DNA of 64,000 nucleotides. Origin: Bacillota bacterium (GTDB lineage Bacteria; Bacillota; Syntrophomonadia; Syntrophomonadales; Syntrophomonadaceae). This document shows positions 52,241-60,714 of the stretch, in pieces (the first letter of the stretch is position 1; each line of letters opens with the position of its first letter). Below the pieces are notes generated by a model, which saw nothing but the letters and a program-made list of their open reading frames with translations, did not search any database and was not told where the DNA came from. The position numbers were made by a program, and so were the translations under genes. The DNA lies in assembly GCA_023395515.1 (NCBI GenBank), contig JAEWZB010000034.1, forward strand, positions 1 through 64,000, in the 5' to 3' direction.

Positions 52241-53335
52241 TTAATCACCAAAACTTATTCCCACTGCTTTAGCAGCTCTAATCATGTCACTGTCGGGAGG
52301 TACTAGTTTTAGTTCCTGAATCGCCTCCAGTAAAGGTACTGAAACAATATTATTATCTTTTAAACTAACCATGGTACCGTAATTACCTTGGACAAAATTA
52401 TCCACCGCCGCTACTCCATAACGGGTAGCCAATATTCTATCATAAGGAATAGGTGAACCGCCTCTTTGTAAATGTCCTAAAACGGTAACTCTGGTTTCTA
52501 CTCCTACTACCTCTTCTACATCTTGGGCTACTTTATTACCTATTCCCCCTAATCTAACCGGGTCATGGCTGGTAGGTATTAATTTTTGCACTACCATTTC
52601 TCCATCTTTAGGTTTGGCCCCTTCTGCAACTACCATTATGCTGAATTTTTTACCTTGAATATAACGGTCAGCAATTTTCGCCTTAATCTTTTGAATATCA
52701 TAAGGTATTTCAGGAATCAAAATGACATCTGCTCCCCCGGCAATACCGGCATGAAGGGCAATCCATCCTGCATACCTGCCCATTACTTCTAAGACCATGG
52801 CGCGATGATGAGATTCAGCCGTAGTATGTAATCTGTCTAAAGCTTCGGTGGCCGTATTAACTGCCGTATTAAAGCCAAAGGTTACCTCGGTAGCTGATAA
52901 ATCATTATCTATAGTTTTAGGAACCCCAACTACGGGAACTCCTTTATTATAAAACTGGTGGGCAATATTTAAACTGCCGTCTCCTCCTATTACTATAAGG
53001 CCTTCGATGCCTAATTTGTTCAGGTTATCTATAGCACGGTTTGATTCATCACTAAAAAGCGGGTTTTCTTGGGATCCGCCTACCAAATATCTAAAAGGGT
53101 TATCCCGGTTAGTTGTCCCTAGAATAGTGCCGCCACGATGGGCTATTCCAGAAACGGCCCGGGGATCTAATTGTATAAAACGGTTTTCCATCAAGCCTTG
53201 AAAACCATCTACAAAACCCACAACTTCCAGGTCATGTACTGTTACCGCACATTTAGTTGCAGCGCGAATTACCGCATTTAATCCTGGACAATCTCCTCCC
53301 CCGGTTAGTATGCCAATTCTTTTTTTACTGCTCAT
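52241..53335 (-). CDS. pfkA: 6-phosphofructokinase (364 aa)
   Basis: Phosphorylates fructose 6-phosphate. LTGGGDCPGLNAVIR near residue 9 binds the phosphoryl donor; VIGGDGSLN near 107 has Gly where PPi-dependent enzymes have Asp, pointing to ATP; VPKTIDNDL near 130 has the Lys common in PPi-using and group III enzymes where E. coli PfkA has Gly. The pair (Gly, Lys) is the group III pattern found in ATP-dependent actinobacterial PFKs. AAGGAGG precedes ATG 53335. First gene of the EBP-hbd group. Confidence 0.92.
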   Translation of the reverse strand: MSSKKRIGILTGGGDCPGLNAVIRAATKCAVTVHDLEVVGFVDGFQGLMENRFIQLDPRAVSGIAHRGGTILGTTNRDNPFRYLVGGSQENPLFSDESNRAIDNLNKLGIEGLIVIGGDGSLNIAHQFYNKGVPVVGVPKTIDNDLSATEVTFGFNTAVNTATEALDRLHTTAESHHRAMVLEVMGRYAGWIALHAGIAGGADVILIPEIPYDIQKIKAKIADRYIQGKKFSIMVVAEGAKPKDGEMVVQKLIPTSHDPVRLGGIGNKVAQDVEEVVGVETRVTVLGHLQRGGSPIPYDRILATRYGVAAVDNFVQGNYGTMVSLKDNNIVSVPLLEAIQELKLVPPDSDMIRAAKAVGISFGD

Positions 53336-53410
53336 AATAGTCCTCCTTTAAGGGGATTAGAAAACCCGGCCGGCGCCGAGTTCCATTTTATAGTATTATT
53401 ATAATAGCAT

Positions 53411-53438
53411 ATAAAATATGGTGGGAAGAACCCACCAT
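53411..53438 (-). terminator. terminator below htrA
   Basis: ATGGTGGG (53418-53425) pairs perfectly with CCCACCAT (53431-53438); on the minus strand ATTTTATAT follows. It closes the htrA transcript before pfkA. Confidence 0.82.
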
Positions 53439-53478
53439 ACTCAGTAATACATTTAATTTCTGCGTTTTCCGGTTTAGA

Positions 53479-54639
53479 TTATGGTTTTTCTGCTAATTGC
53501 AAAGTGATTAAGGCAGGTTTACCTTCTCTTAGTATTTCCAATACAATCCGATCATTTACATTTTTACTGCCAATTATTTTATTTACTTCATCACCATTAT
53601 TAACTTTTTGATCATCTATACTTAAAACAACATCATACTTTTTTATTCCCGCCTTGCTAGCGGGGCTGTCTGGTACTACACTTCCTATTATAACACCTTG
53701 GACAGGTATACCCAGGTAGTCGGCCAGTTCTTGATCAACCGGCTGCAGCCATACTCCCATATAAGGTCTGATTACCTTACCTTTATCTATTAATTCATTT
53801 AAAACTTGTTTGGCCGTGTTTATGGGTATGGCAAAACCTATACCTTGCGCTTGGGCATTAACTGCGGTATTAATACCGATTACTTCCCCATTAGTATTTA
53901 ATAATGGTCCTCCGCTATTACCGGGGTTAATGGCAGCATCAGTTTGGATAAGATTTTTATAAACCCGGTTCTCAATATTAATAGGTCGGCCCTTGGCACT
54001 AACCAGACCAGCCGTCACAGTATGATCCAGACCATAGGGGTTACCAATGGCTATAACCCATTCCCCTACCCTTATATTATCTGAATCCCCCATACTTAAG
54101 GTAGTAAATTTTTTATTGGCTTCAATTTTAAGTACGGCTAAATCAAGTTCATAGTCTTGGCCTACTACTTTAGCAGTATATTTCTCATCATCACTAATAT
54201 TAACCGTTATTTTATCGGCTTTATCAATTACATGCTGATTTGTAACTACATAACCTTCTTCACTAATTATAAATCCCGTCCCGATTCCTTGTTGAATGTC
54301 AGTTTTAGGCATTAAGCTATCCCCAAAAAACTGACGGAAAAAAGGATCATTTAAAAAGTAATCATTGCCATAATTGCTGGATACACTAGTTTCAATATTT
54401 ACTACTGCCGGGCTAACCTTTTCCACCATATCTGCAATATTAGTAGGTCCCATAATTACTATAGGAGAAGCTGACTGGGCTCCAGGCTGTGGTGCAATAC
54501 TTTCTTGTTCTTGGGGTTGACCCCAAACCTGGGGATAATAGTTAAAGCCTATTAATAAGATTCCTCCTGCTACCATGGCTAAAATAAGGGTCATTAAAAC
54601 TTTAAAAACTTTTGCAAGTCCATTATTATTATCATTCAT
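53479..54639 (-). CDS. htrA: HtrA/DegP-type serine protease, S1C (386 aa)
   Basis: N-terminal membrane anchor (residues ~12-34), trypsin-like domain with His in VVTNQHVID near 135, Asp in ELDLAVLKI near 165 and Ser in NPGNSGGPLL near 242, then one PDZ domain (~285-385). Degrades misfolded proteins outside the membrane. The start is ATG 54639 with AAGGAG upstream; the GTG at 54648 is inside the spacing region. Followed by its own terminator. Confidence 0.93.
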   Translation of the reverse strand: MNDNNNGLAKVFKVLMTLILAMVAGGILLIGFNYYPQVWGQPQEQESIAPQPGAQSASPIVIMGPTNIADMVEKVSPAVVNIETSVSSNYGNDYFLNDPFFRQFFGDSLMPKTDIQQGIGTGFIISEEGYVVTNQHVIDKADKITVNISDDEKYTAKVVGQDYELDLAVLKIEANKKFTTLSMGDSDNIRVGEWVIAIGNPYGLDHTVTAGLVSAKGRPINIENRVYKNLIQTDAAINPGNSGGPLLNTNGEVIGINTAVNAQAQGIGFAIPINTAKQVLNELIDKGKVIRPYMGVWLQPVDQELADYLGIPVQGVIIGSVVPDSPASKAGIKKYDVVLSIDDQKVNNGDEVNKIIGSKNVNDRIVLEILREGKPALITLQLAEKP

Positions 54640-54740
54640 AGGTCCCACTCCTTCTGTTGAGTATATAGCATAAAACTCTATTAAAATTCTATCACGGGCA
54701 AAGCATTGAGGAAAGGGACATAATATGAAATATTAGTGAA

Positions 54741-56111
54741 TTATTCGTGAACAAAACCAGCCAGGAAATTAGCATATTCTAAAGGTCTGATAAAAGTGTT
54801 TTTCACAATTACCATAGAAAAATCAGTTTCCGTAGTTTTGCGCGGTTTGGAATTAACCTCTATTAACCAAGGGTTGCCTCTTTTATCAATACCTATATCC
54901 AGGCCTAGTTCACCATAGATTTGATTACTAACCTCTTCCAAGGTGGTAGCTATCCTAAAACAGAGATTTTTAATTTCCTCGTTTTTAGCTTCTATCAGCT
55001 CGGTTTTTTTGAATAAATATTTTAATACCTTTTTACTTATTTCAGCTCTTCCCCCAATACTAAGATTAGAAACGTTACTGCCTTTGGCGGCTACCCTTAC
55101 AAATTTTTTAGTTATGCCCCATTCCCCTTGACCATTTTTTTGACAAATAATCCGTAAATCAAAAGGCGAACCTCGATAAGTAGCTAAATCAAGACCTTGT
55201 TGAACAATATAAGGCTTATCATTTCTGATATGTTTAGTTTTTTCCATAAAATCATCCACATTATTGGCCTGTTTTTTTAATCTTTTGGTACGATAAACGG
55301 TATAATTTAAACTTCCTTTCTCATTTTTTACCACCCTTATTATTCCTTGTCCCAAGCTCCCATCACTAGGCTTAACAAAAGCAACATTATAATAATTTAA
55401 CATATAGCTTAAATTATCCTTAGTTAATTCCATAGTATCGGGTAAATTGTTTTTTAATAAAGGATCGGTAATTAACAATTGGTGAACCTTCCATTTATTT
55501 AAGAAGGAGGGGTTAAAGTATTTTACGTAAGGTAACTGCATTAGCCTATCCCTGACTAAGTTATATTTTATTTCACTTCTTCTGCTGGATATACGGTCAT
55601 AGACTACATCCGGTATAGGGAAAGTGGAGGGAACCCATACCCCTCTCCCCGGATTATGGCTATATACATAACCTTTGATAGTATTATTCTCGAAATTTAC
55701 ACAAGTAGGGGTAAAAAAGAATACATAACCGGCTGTTTTTTTACCCGTATCGCTAAGATAAATTAACTCTGCCTGGGTGCTTTTAGGATCATAACCACTG
55801 CGGTTGGGAAGAGAGGTAGCTAAAATACCTATAGTAGGGCCTAAGTGAATCATATTTTCCTGTTTATCATAACGAATTTGCAAAGCCTTTCTTTTGATAT
55901 ATAAGGCGTTAGCTAAACTGGAAGAAAGTGTATAGGCAGCTCGATCATTATTAGTAATTTCCAATTCACTAGTAACTACTAGATTGCCTACTCTTACTCT
56001 TATATATGGTTGCATAGGTATTTCTAAGTTTCTCATGAGAAGATTAGAAATACCTATTTTTCCAGTAGTATTCATATATTTAAAACCCCATTTCTTTAAA
56101 TGAGACTTCAT
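54741..56111 (-). CDS. YheC/YheD-type ATP-grasp protein, copy 2 (456 aa)
   Basis: Same architecture as copy 1: N-terminal domain with LGPTIGILATSL, ATP-grasp loop FVKPSDGSLGQGIIRV near residue 255 and GLDIGIDKRGNPWLIEVNSKP near 415 with metal ligands kept. It shares the central core but little outside it with copies 1 and 3, so the three probably differ in substrate. A second start, ATG 56075 (12 codons in), is possible; neither has a textbook ribosome site. Copy 3 lies 113 bases upstream in the same direction. Likely spore coat or surface peptide ligase. Confidence 0.87.
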   Translation of the reverse strand: MKSHLKKWGFKYMNTTGKIGISNLLMRNLEIPMQPYIRVRVGNLVVTSELEITNNDRAAYTLSSSLANALYIKRKALQIRYDKQENMIHLGPTIGILATSLPNRSGYDPKSTQAELIYLSDTGKKTAGYVFFFTPTCVNFENNTIKGYVYSHNPGRGVWVPSTFPIPDVVYDRISSRRSEIKYNLVRDRLMQLPYVKYFNPSFLNKWKVHQLLITDPLLKNNLPDTMELTKDNLSYMLNYYNVAFVKPSDGSLGQGIIRVVKNEKGSLNYTVYRTKRLKKQANNVDDFMEKTKHIRNDKPYIVQQGLDLATYRGSPFDLRIICQKNGQGEWGITKKFVRVAAKGSNVSNLSIGGRAEISKKVLKYLFKKTELIEAKNEEIKNLCFRIATTLEEVSNQIYGELGLDIGIDKRGNPWLIEVNSKPRKTTETDFSMVIVKNTFIRPLEYANFLAGFVHE

Positions 56112-56224
56112 TCAGTGGAGGATTCACTCCTCACTAAATGCTAGCCGAGTCAATGCTGGACTTATTTGCCCTTTGAAAATGCCGCTTGTAGAGGCACGAG
56201 GACTTAGGGCCGGTTAGTTCAATG
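56112..56224 (-). other. GC-richer spacer between two YheC/D genes
   Basis: This 113-base gap is longer and more GC-rich than neighbouring gaps. GAGGA/TCCTC (56118-56133, loop TTCAC) is a small hairpin next to the copy 2 start. No reading frame or known RNA is recognised; the T run needed for termination is lacking. Confidence 0.35.
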
Positions 56225-57577
56225 CTAAAAACCTGCCAAATATCTAGCGTATAACATTGGTCTTTCTACAGATCTTAATCTGGTTTCCGTCTCCCCAATT
56301 AAGTTAAAAACATGACGGGCCGGCCTGATATTAGCTTCAATAAACCAGACTTTGCCATCAGTATCAATGCCTAAATCTACTCCCATTTCTCCACACTGTC
56401 CGATGGTTTTTTCTAAAGTCTTAGTAGTTTCAATAGAGATAAAGTAGATATCTTGCCGAATTTTTTCCCGGTCTTCCTCGGCTGAAAAATTACGCCGCAA
56501 TATTTCTTCGATTTTGCGCCCGCTGCCCCCGGAAGAAATGTTACTGGTAATAGAACCATTAGTTCCTACCCGGCAAGCTACTCCCGTTACATCCCATTCT
56601 CCGGTATGATCTTTTTGCACTAAAACTCTCACATCTATTATGTTGCCTTCGCATTTTAAAAGGTTAATTTGCTTTTGCACGATGTAACTTCTATTTCTCA
56701 TAATAGTTTTTAAAGATTTTTGCAAATTGATCATATTAGAAACTGAACCCTTAACCATGCGCTCCTCGACCATGTATCGGTATTCATACATTCCCGAAGG
56801 CTTTCTTTTGACTACCTTAATAATATTTCGGCCTTGGGAACCGGCTACAGGTTTTAAATATACTGCATTATATAATTTAAGCATTTGCTCAATTTCACTA
56901 AAGCTTTTTACTAACCTGGTTTCAGGTAAATAATTTTTTAGATGACGGTTTTTCATCAGTATTTTATGAGTTTCCCATTTACCGACTAAAGAAGGATTTA
57001 ACAGTGTAACCCCCATGGATTCCAATCTTTTCCTGATTTGCAGCTTAGCACGGGAATAGGCCCGCTCCCGGGGATAGATAACATCAGGTATAGGGAAAGC
57101 TCCTTTCACCCAACCTTTGCCCCCGTAAGTATATCCCCGGATTATTCCTCGGGTGAGATCAATACTGTAAGGACTAAAAGCAAAACAAATTTGGCCCAAA
57201 GAGTTTCCGCTAGTTAGTAATTGTTTGACAAAATGGGTCTGACCCCCGAAAGGTTTTTGAGGTTCTTTAAATACATCTACCATTATTCCTACCACCGGTC
57301 CTATGCGTATTTCGTCTTCAGCGTAACGAAAACCGTATTTTTTCCCGGATTTTAAATATAATTTTTTTAGATTTAGGGGAGATAAGCTAATACCATCAGC
57401 AATTTTACTTGATTTCCTGATGCGAACTGAAAAACTGCGTTGCGTTTGTCCTATGCAAACATTTATTACCTGGTTTTCTACTAGTCCCAGCCTATTAGCC
57501 AGGTCATTACTAATATGAATCGAATTGGCATCCACCTTAGCATCATCAATTATAGAAACCATAAAAAAATCATCCAT
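56225..57577 (-). CDS. YheC/YheD-type ATP-grasp protein, copy 3 (450 aa)
   Basis: N-terminal domain with IGPVVGIMVDVFKE near residue 92, ATP-grasp loop YLKPVAGSQGRNIIKV near 245, and GVDLGIDTDGKVWFIEANIRP near 415; the family VN is AN here but the Asn ligand stays. The loop has GRN where copies 1 and 2 have GQG. First gene of the copy 3-copy 2 pair; GGAG upstream of ATG 57577. Same presumed chemistry as the other copies; different acceptor likely. Confidence 0.87.
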   Translation of the reverse strand: MDDFFMVSIIDDAKVDANSIHISNDLANRLGLVENQVINVCIGQTQRSFSVRIRKSSKIADGISLSPLNLKKLYLKSGKKYGFRYAEDEIRIGPVVGIMVDVFKEPQKPFGGQTHFVKQLLTSGNSLGQICFAFSPYSIDLTRGIIRGYTYGGKGWVKGAFPIPDVIYPRERAYSRAKLQIRKRLESMGVTLLNPSLVGKWETHKILMKNRHLKNYLPETRLVKSFSEIEQMLKLYNAVYLKPVAGSQGRNIIKVVKRKPSGMYEYRYMVEERMVKGSVSNMINLQKSLKTIMRNRSYIVQKQINLLKCEGNIIDVRVLVQKDHTGEWDVTGVACRVGTNGSITSNISSGGSGRKIEEILRRNFSAEEDREKIRQDIYFISIETTKTLEKTIGQCGEMGVDLGIDTDGKVWFIEANIRPARHVFNLIGETETRLRSVERPMLYARYLAGF

Positions 57578-57734
57578 TTTTTAATTCTCCAGTTTAGTAT
57601 TTTGTATCTTATAATATGAAAGTGATATACTATTTGCTAATACTTCTATTAATCTCTTATAGGTATGCAAATAAAATTAACCCTTGACCAGCGGGGTCCT
57701 TGCCCCAAATTGTTTAAGATCGAGAGGTAAGCTT

Positions 57735-58208
57735 ATGAAATTAGTCAGTGCTTGTTTATTAGGCCATAATTGTAAATATAACGGAGGCAATAACCTAAAT
57801 CTTCACTTAGTAAGGCTTTTAAAGGATGAAGAAATTATTCCTATATGTCCTGAAGAACTGGGGGGTCTACCTACACCTAGAGCAGCTTGTGAAATTATTA
57901 ATGGTTCAGGCAATGAAGTTTTGCTGGGCAAATGCCGGGTTCATAATAAAGAAGGACTTGATTTAACTGCAGAATTTTTGGAAGGGGCTGAAAAAACCCT
58001 TGATGAAGCTAAAAAATTAGGTGCCGATATGGCCATATTAAAAAGCCGGAGTCCTTCTTGCGGGGTAGGCAAGATTTACGATGGCAGCTTCTCATCAACC
58101 CTGAAAGATGGTGACGGAGTAACGGCGGCCCTATTAAAACAGTTTGGCCTAAAGGTTATAAGTGATGAAGAATATATAAAAGGAGACCGGCTTGATGAAA
58201 GCAATTAG
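57735..58208 (+). CDS. DUF523 family protein (157 aa)
   Basis: Blocks VSACLLGHNCKYNGG at the start, CPEELGGLPTPRAACEI near 40 and LKSRSPSCGVGKIYDG near 105 match DUF523. Conserved cysteines (in CLLGxxC, CPE and SCG) may bind metal or a cofactor. The start is ATG 57735 with GAGAGGT. It overlaps the next gene, a PP-loop enzyme, by 14 bases, so they are co-translated. Function unknown; thiouridine or sulfur chemistry is a possibility from context. Confidence 0.85.
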   Translation: MKLVSACLLGHNCKYNGGNNLNLHLVRLLKDEEIIPICPEELGGLPTPRAACEIINGSGNEVLLGKCRVHNKEGLDLTAEFLEGAEKTLDEAKKLGADMAILKSRSPSCGVGKIYDGSFSSTLKDGDGVTAALLKQFGLKVISDEEYIKGDRLDESN

Positions 58209-59178
58209 CTTATTTTCAGGAGGATTGGATTCACAAATTGCGGTATGTTTAATAAAAGAACAAGGAATAACCGTAGAAGCCCTTAATTTTAAAAGTCCTT
58301 TTTTCGGAGCAGATGAACGCACAGCCAAAGCGGCTGAAGATTTGCAAGTTAAACTGCATACTATAGATTTTGGCAGTGAATATATTACTAAGGTCTTAAA
58401 AAATCCGGTATATGGTTATGGCAAAAATATGAACCCTTGTATAGATTGTCATGGCTTTATGTTTAGAAAAGCTGGAGATCTGATGCAAGAGATCGGGGCC
58501 TCCTTCATTGTAACCGGAGAAGTAGTGGGACAAAGACCTATGAGTCAGAATAAGTCAGCCTTAAACGCAGTAGATAAACTTTCCGGTTATAAAGGTTATA
58601 TTTTAAGACCTTTATCAGCTAAAATACTTCCCCCTACTATAGCGGAAAATGAAGGTTGGGTAGACCGGGAAAAACTAGAAGGAATAAGCGGGCGCAGCCG
58701 ACATAGGCAAATGGAATTAGCCGAGAAGTTTAATATTACTGACTACCCGTCTCCGGCGGGAGGATGCTTACTAACGGAAAGCAATTTTTCCAATAGACTA
58801 AAAAAGATGTTGGACATTAGGCCGGATAGCAGTCCCTATGAAATGGAACTTCTAAAATTAGGCCGTCATTTTTACCTAAACCAAAATTTATTAGCAGTCG
58901 GGAGAAACCGTGTGGAAAATGAGAAAATCCAAGCTATAGCCTTGGATAATGATTTATTATTAAAAGTTACCGACCGACCCGGGCCCACCGGCTTACTAAG
59001 ACAACACGAAAATGCCACTGCCGAGGAAATTAATCTGGCTGCCGCTATTGTGGCCAGATATAGTGATGCTAAAGAAGAACCTTATGCCACCATCAAGATT
59101 TATAACTCTAAAGAGGAAATAATCAATACGGTGGAAATAAAACCTATGCCAGCCCTGGAGGTTCCGGCCAGCATTTAA
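58195..59178 (+). CDS. PP-loop ATPase, ThiI/MnmA-like with NFACT-R-like C-terminus (327 aa)
   Basis: PP-loop LFSGGLDSQIAV at residues 5-16 adenylates a substrate; PCIDCHGFMF near 85 and SPAGGCLLTE near 190 hold cysteines as in 2-thiouridine synthases. The C-terminal ~90 residues resemble an NFACT-R RNA-binding domain (LLKVTDRPGPTGLLRQH). Often misnamed tRNA (5-methylaminomethyl-2-thiouridylate)-methyltransferase. The start is ATG 58195 with AAGGAGA upstream. It likely modifies a tRNA or thiolates a small molecule; target unproven. Confidence 0.82.
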   Translation: MKAISLFSGGLDSQIAVCLIKEQGITVEALNFKSPFFGADERTAKAAEDLQVKLHTIDFGSEYITKVLKNPVYGYGKNMNPCIDCHGFMFRKAGDLMQEIGASFIVTGEVVGQRPMSQNKSALNAVDKLSGYKGYILRPLSAKILPPTIAENEGWVDREKLEGISGRSRHRQMELAEKFNITDYPSPAGGCLLTESNFSNRLKKMLDIRPDSSPYEMELLKLGRHFYLNQNLLAVGRNRVENEKIQAIALDNDLLLKVTDRPGPTGLLRQHENATAEEINLAAAIVARYSDAKEEPYATIKIYNSKEEIINTVEIKPMPALEVPASI

Positions 59179-59211
59179 AACATAAGCAAAAGCTTATAAA
59201 CCCGGATGCAT

Positions 59212-59763
59212 TCATTGCATCTTGAATATGTCCAGGTTTATTTGTTTAAACATTTGTTTATATCCCTCTTGAGACGGATGACCGCCATCAGCCAGCAATA
59301 AATTGGTTTTAAGATGGCCGTCATTATCATAAAAGGCTGAGGCAAAATCAATAACCTGAAGATTAAGCTGGTGCGCATATTCCCGTAACCAATTTCTAAG
59401 TTTTTGTAAGCTTTTCTCCCAGGCGGCGTAGTCTACCGCAGAAGGTAAACCGACTACTGGTCTAATATTATGAGCCAGGGAGGTTTCGACCATTTGACTA
59501 ATATTCCATTTTATTCGGTCTAGACTTTCCCCACTCACCACATCATTAATACCGCCAGTAATTATTACAAAATCAGGCTTATTAACTATAACGGCCCGTT
59601 CAAATCTTTCTAACATGTCCGTTGTCGTGTTCCCATTTATGCCTTTATTAATTACCTCGCCAAATATCTCCTCATCTAACATCTGGACCCAGGAATCCGG
59701 AGGACCAAAAGGAAACCCAAAGGTAGTGCTATCTCCTAAGCATACTATTTTAATTTTAGCCAA
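59212..59763 (-). CDS. SGNH/GDSL hydrolase (183 aa)
   Basis: The GDS motif with catalytic Ser is CLGDSTTFGFPFG near residue 9, the oxyanion Gly/Asn are in NKGINGNTTTD near 38 and ITGGINDVVSG near 68, and the catalytic DGGHPSQEGY is near 160. So it is a complete serine esterase. The start codon is TTG 59763, with GGGGGAG seven bases before it. No signal peptide. Substrate likely an ester or thioester. It follows an MBL gene by 14 bases. Confidence 0.9.
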   Translation of the reverse strand: MAKIKIVCLGDSTTFGFPFGPPDSWVQMLDEEIFGEVINKGINGNTTTDMLERFERAVIVNKPDFVIITGGINDVVSGESLDRIKWNISQMVETSLAHNIRPVVGLPSAVDYAAWEKSLQKLRNWLREYAHQLNLQVIDFASAFYDNDGHLKTNLLLADGGHPSQEGYKQMFKQINLDIFKMQ

Positions 59764-59777
59764 AACTCCCCCACCTT

Positions 59778-60674
59778 TTATTTAGTCACAAATTGACCGT
59801 TTTCTCCTGCCTCTATTAAACCCATTCTTTCTAAACGGGCTATGTGTTTAATCAACATTAATTTTTCCCAAAATAATACAAATGGAGTAGGATGCTCCCG
59901 GTAAATTAACTTATGCGCAGCTAGTTCAAAAATATCGGCCGGCTTTTTTTTAAGATAATTATAAATACGGTCATCCCTTTTATAGATGCGGTTTTTAAAT
60001 TCAGTCAGTCGGCTAGCCGCATCCTCATGGATAGAATTAATATGGCAGGAGGTAATTTTTTTAGCTTTTAGCTCGATTAGTTTATCGATAGACCTAATCA
60101 TATCATCCGGGTCAGCTAAAACCTCACCATACCAAGGTCCCGCCGCAGTTAAACATATATCACCGGTAAATAAAAATTCTTCCTCAGGAAACCAAAAAGA
60201 ACAATGTCCCGCCGAATGTCCTGGCGTATGGATAACTTGAACCTTGGTAGTACCTAAGTCAAATACAGTATTATCTACGAAAGTATCATCAGCCCTCCAA
60301 GGCAACTGGCCTTCAGCTATAATATTAAGCGATTCTATGCCTTGGGCTTTCTCAACCCCAGGCATTAATTCATCCCATTTATCTATGGAATTATAGTACT
60401 CAAATAATTCCTCACTAACTATAGCCGGATAGTCCAGCTCGTGGATTAAAGACTTAGAATCGTTAAATAAATCATGACCTCTAGTATGGTCATAGTGATG
60501 GTGGGTATATAAAACCATATCAATCGTATCAGGCTTTAATGCTGATAGTGATTTAGTATCAGCTCCCGTATCTATTATAGTTCTGACTTCATCTTCCACT
60601 AAAAGACAATTGCAAAAAGTAAAACCCGCTTCACTTAAAACCAGACTAATCTTATCGCTGACCTTAAGCAGCAT
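59778..60674 (-). CDS. MBL-fold metallo-hydrolase (298 aa)
   Basis: YTHHHYDHTRGHD near residue 55 is the metal motif (HxHxDH), THTPGHSAGHCSF-type HTPGHSAGHC near 142, FTGDICLT near 165 and SCHINSIHED near 213 complete the site. A C-terminal winged-helix-like tail (~225-298) follows, as in glyoxalase-II/RNase Z relatives. GGGGGG upstream of ATG 60674. Operon with the SGNH hydrolase, both hydrolases of unknown substrate. Confidence 0.88.
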   Translation of the reverse strand: MLLKVSDKISLVLSEAGFTFCNCLLVEDEVRTIIDTGADTKSLSALKPDTIDMVLYTHHHYDHTRGHDLFNDSKSLIHELDYPAIVSEELFEYYNSIDKWDELMPGVEKAQGIESLNIIAEGQLPWRADDTFVDNTVFDLGTTKVQVIHTPGHSAGHCSFWFPEEEFLFTGDICLTAAGPWYGEVLADPDDMIRSIDKLIELKAKKITSCHINSIHEDAASRLTEFKNRIYKRDDRIYNYLKKKPADIFELAAHKLIYREHPTPFVLFWEKLMLIKHIARLERMGLIEAGENGQFVTK

Positions 60675-60714
60675 CTTGTTCCCCCCCTAATTCCCCTTTT
60701 ATAGAAACTGTGGC

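Noticed and set aside
2511..60674. Four MBL-fold proteins as one system
   Set aside because: They are far apart, differ in motifs and sit in unrelated operons.
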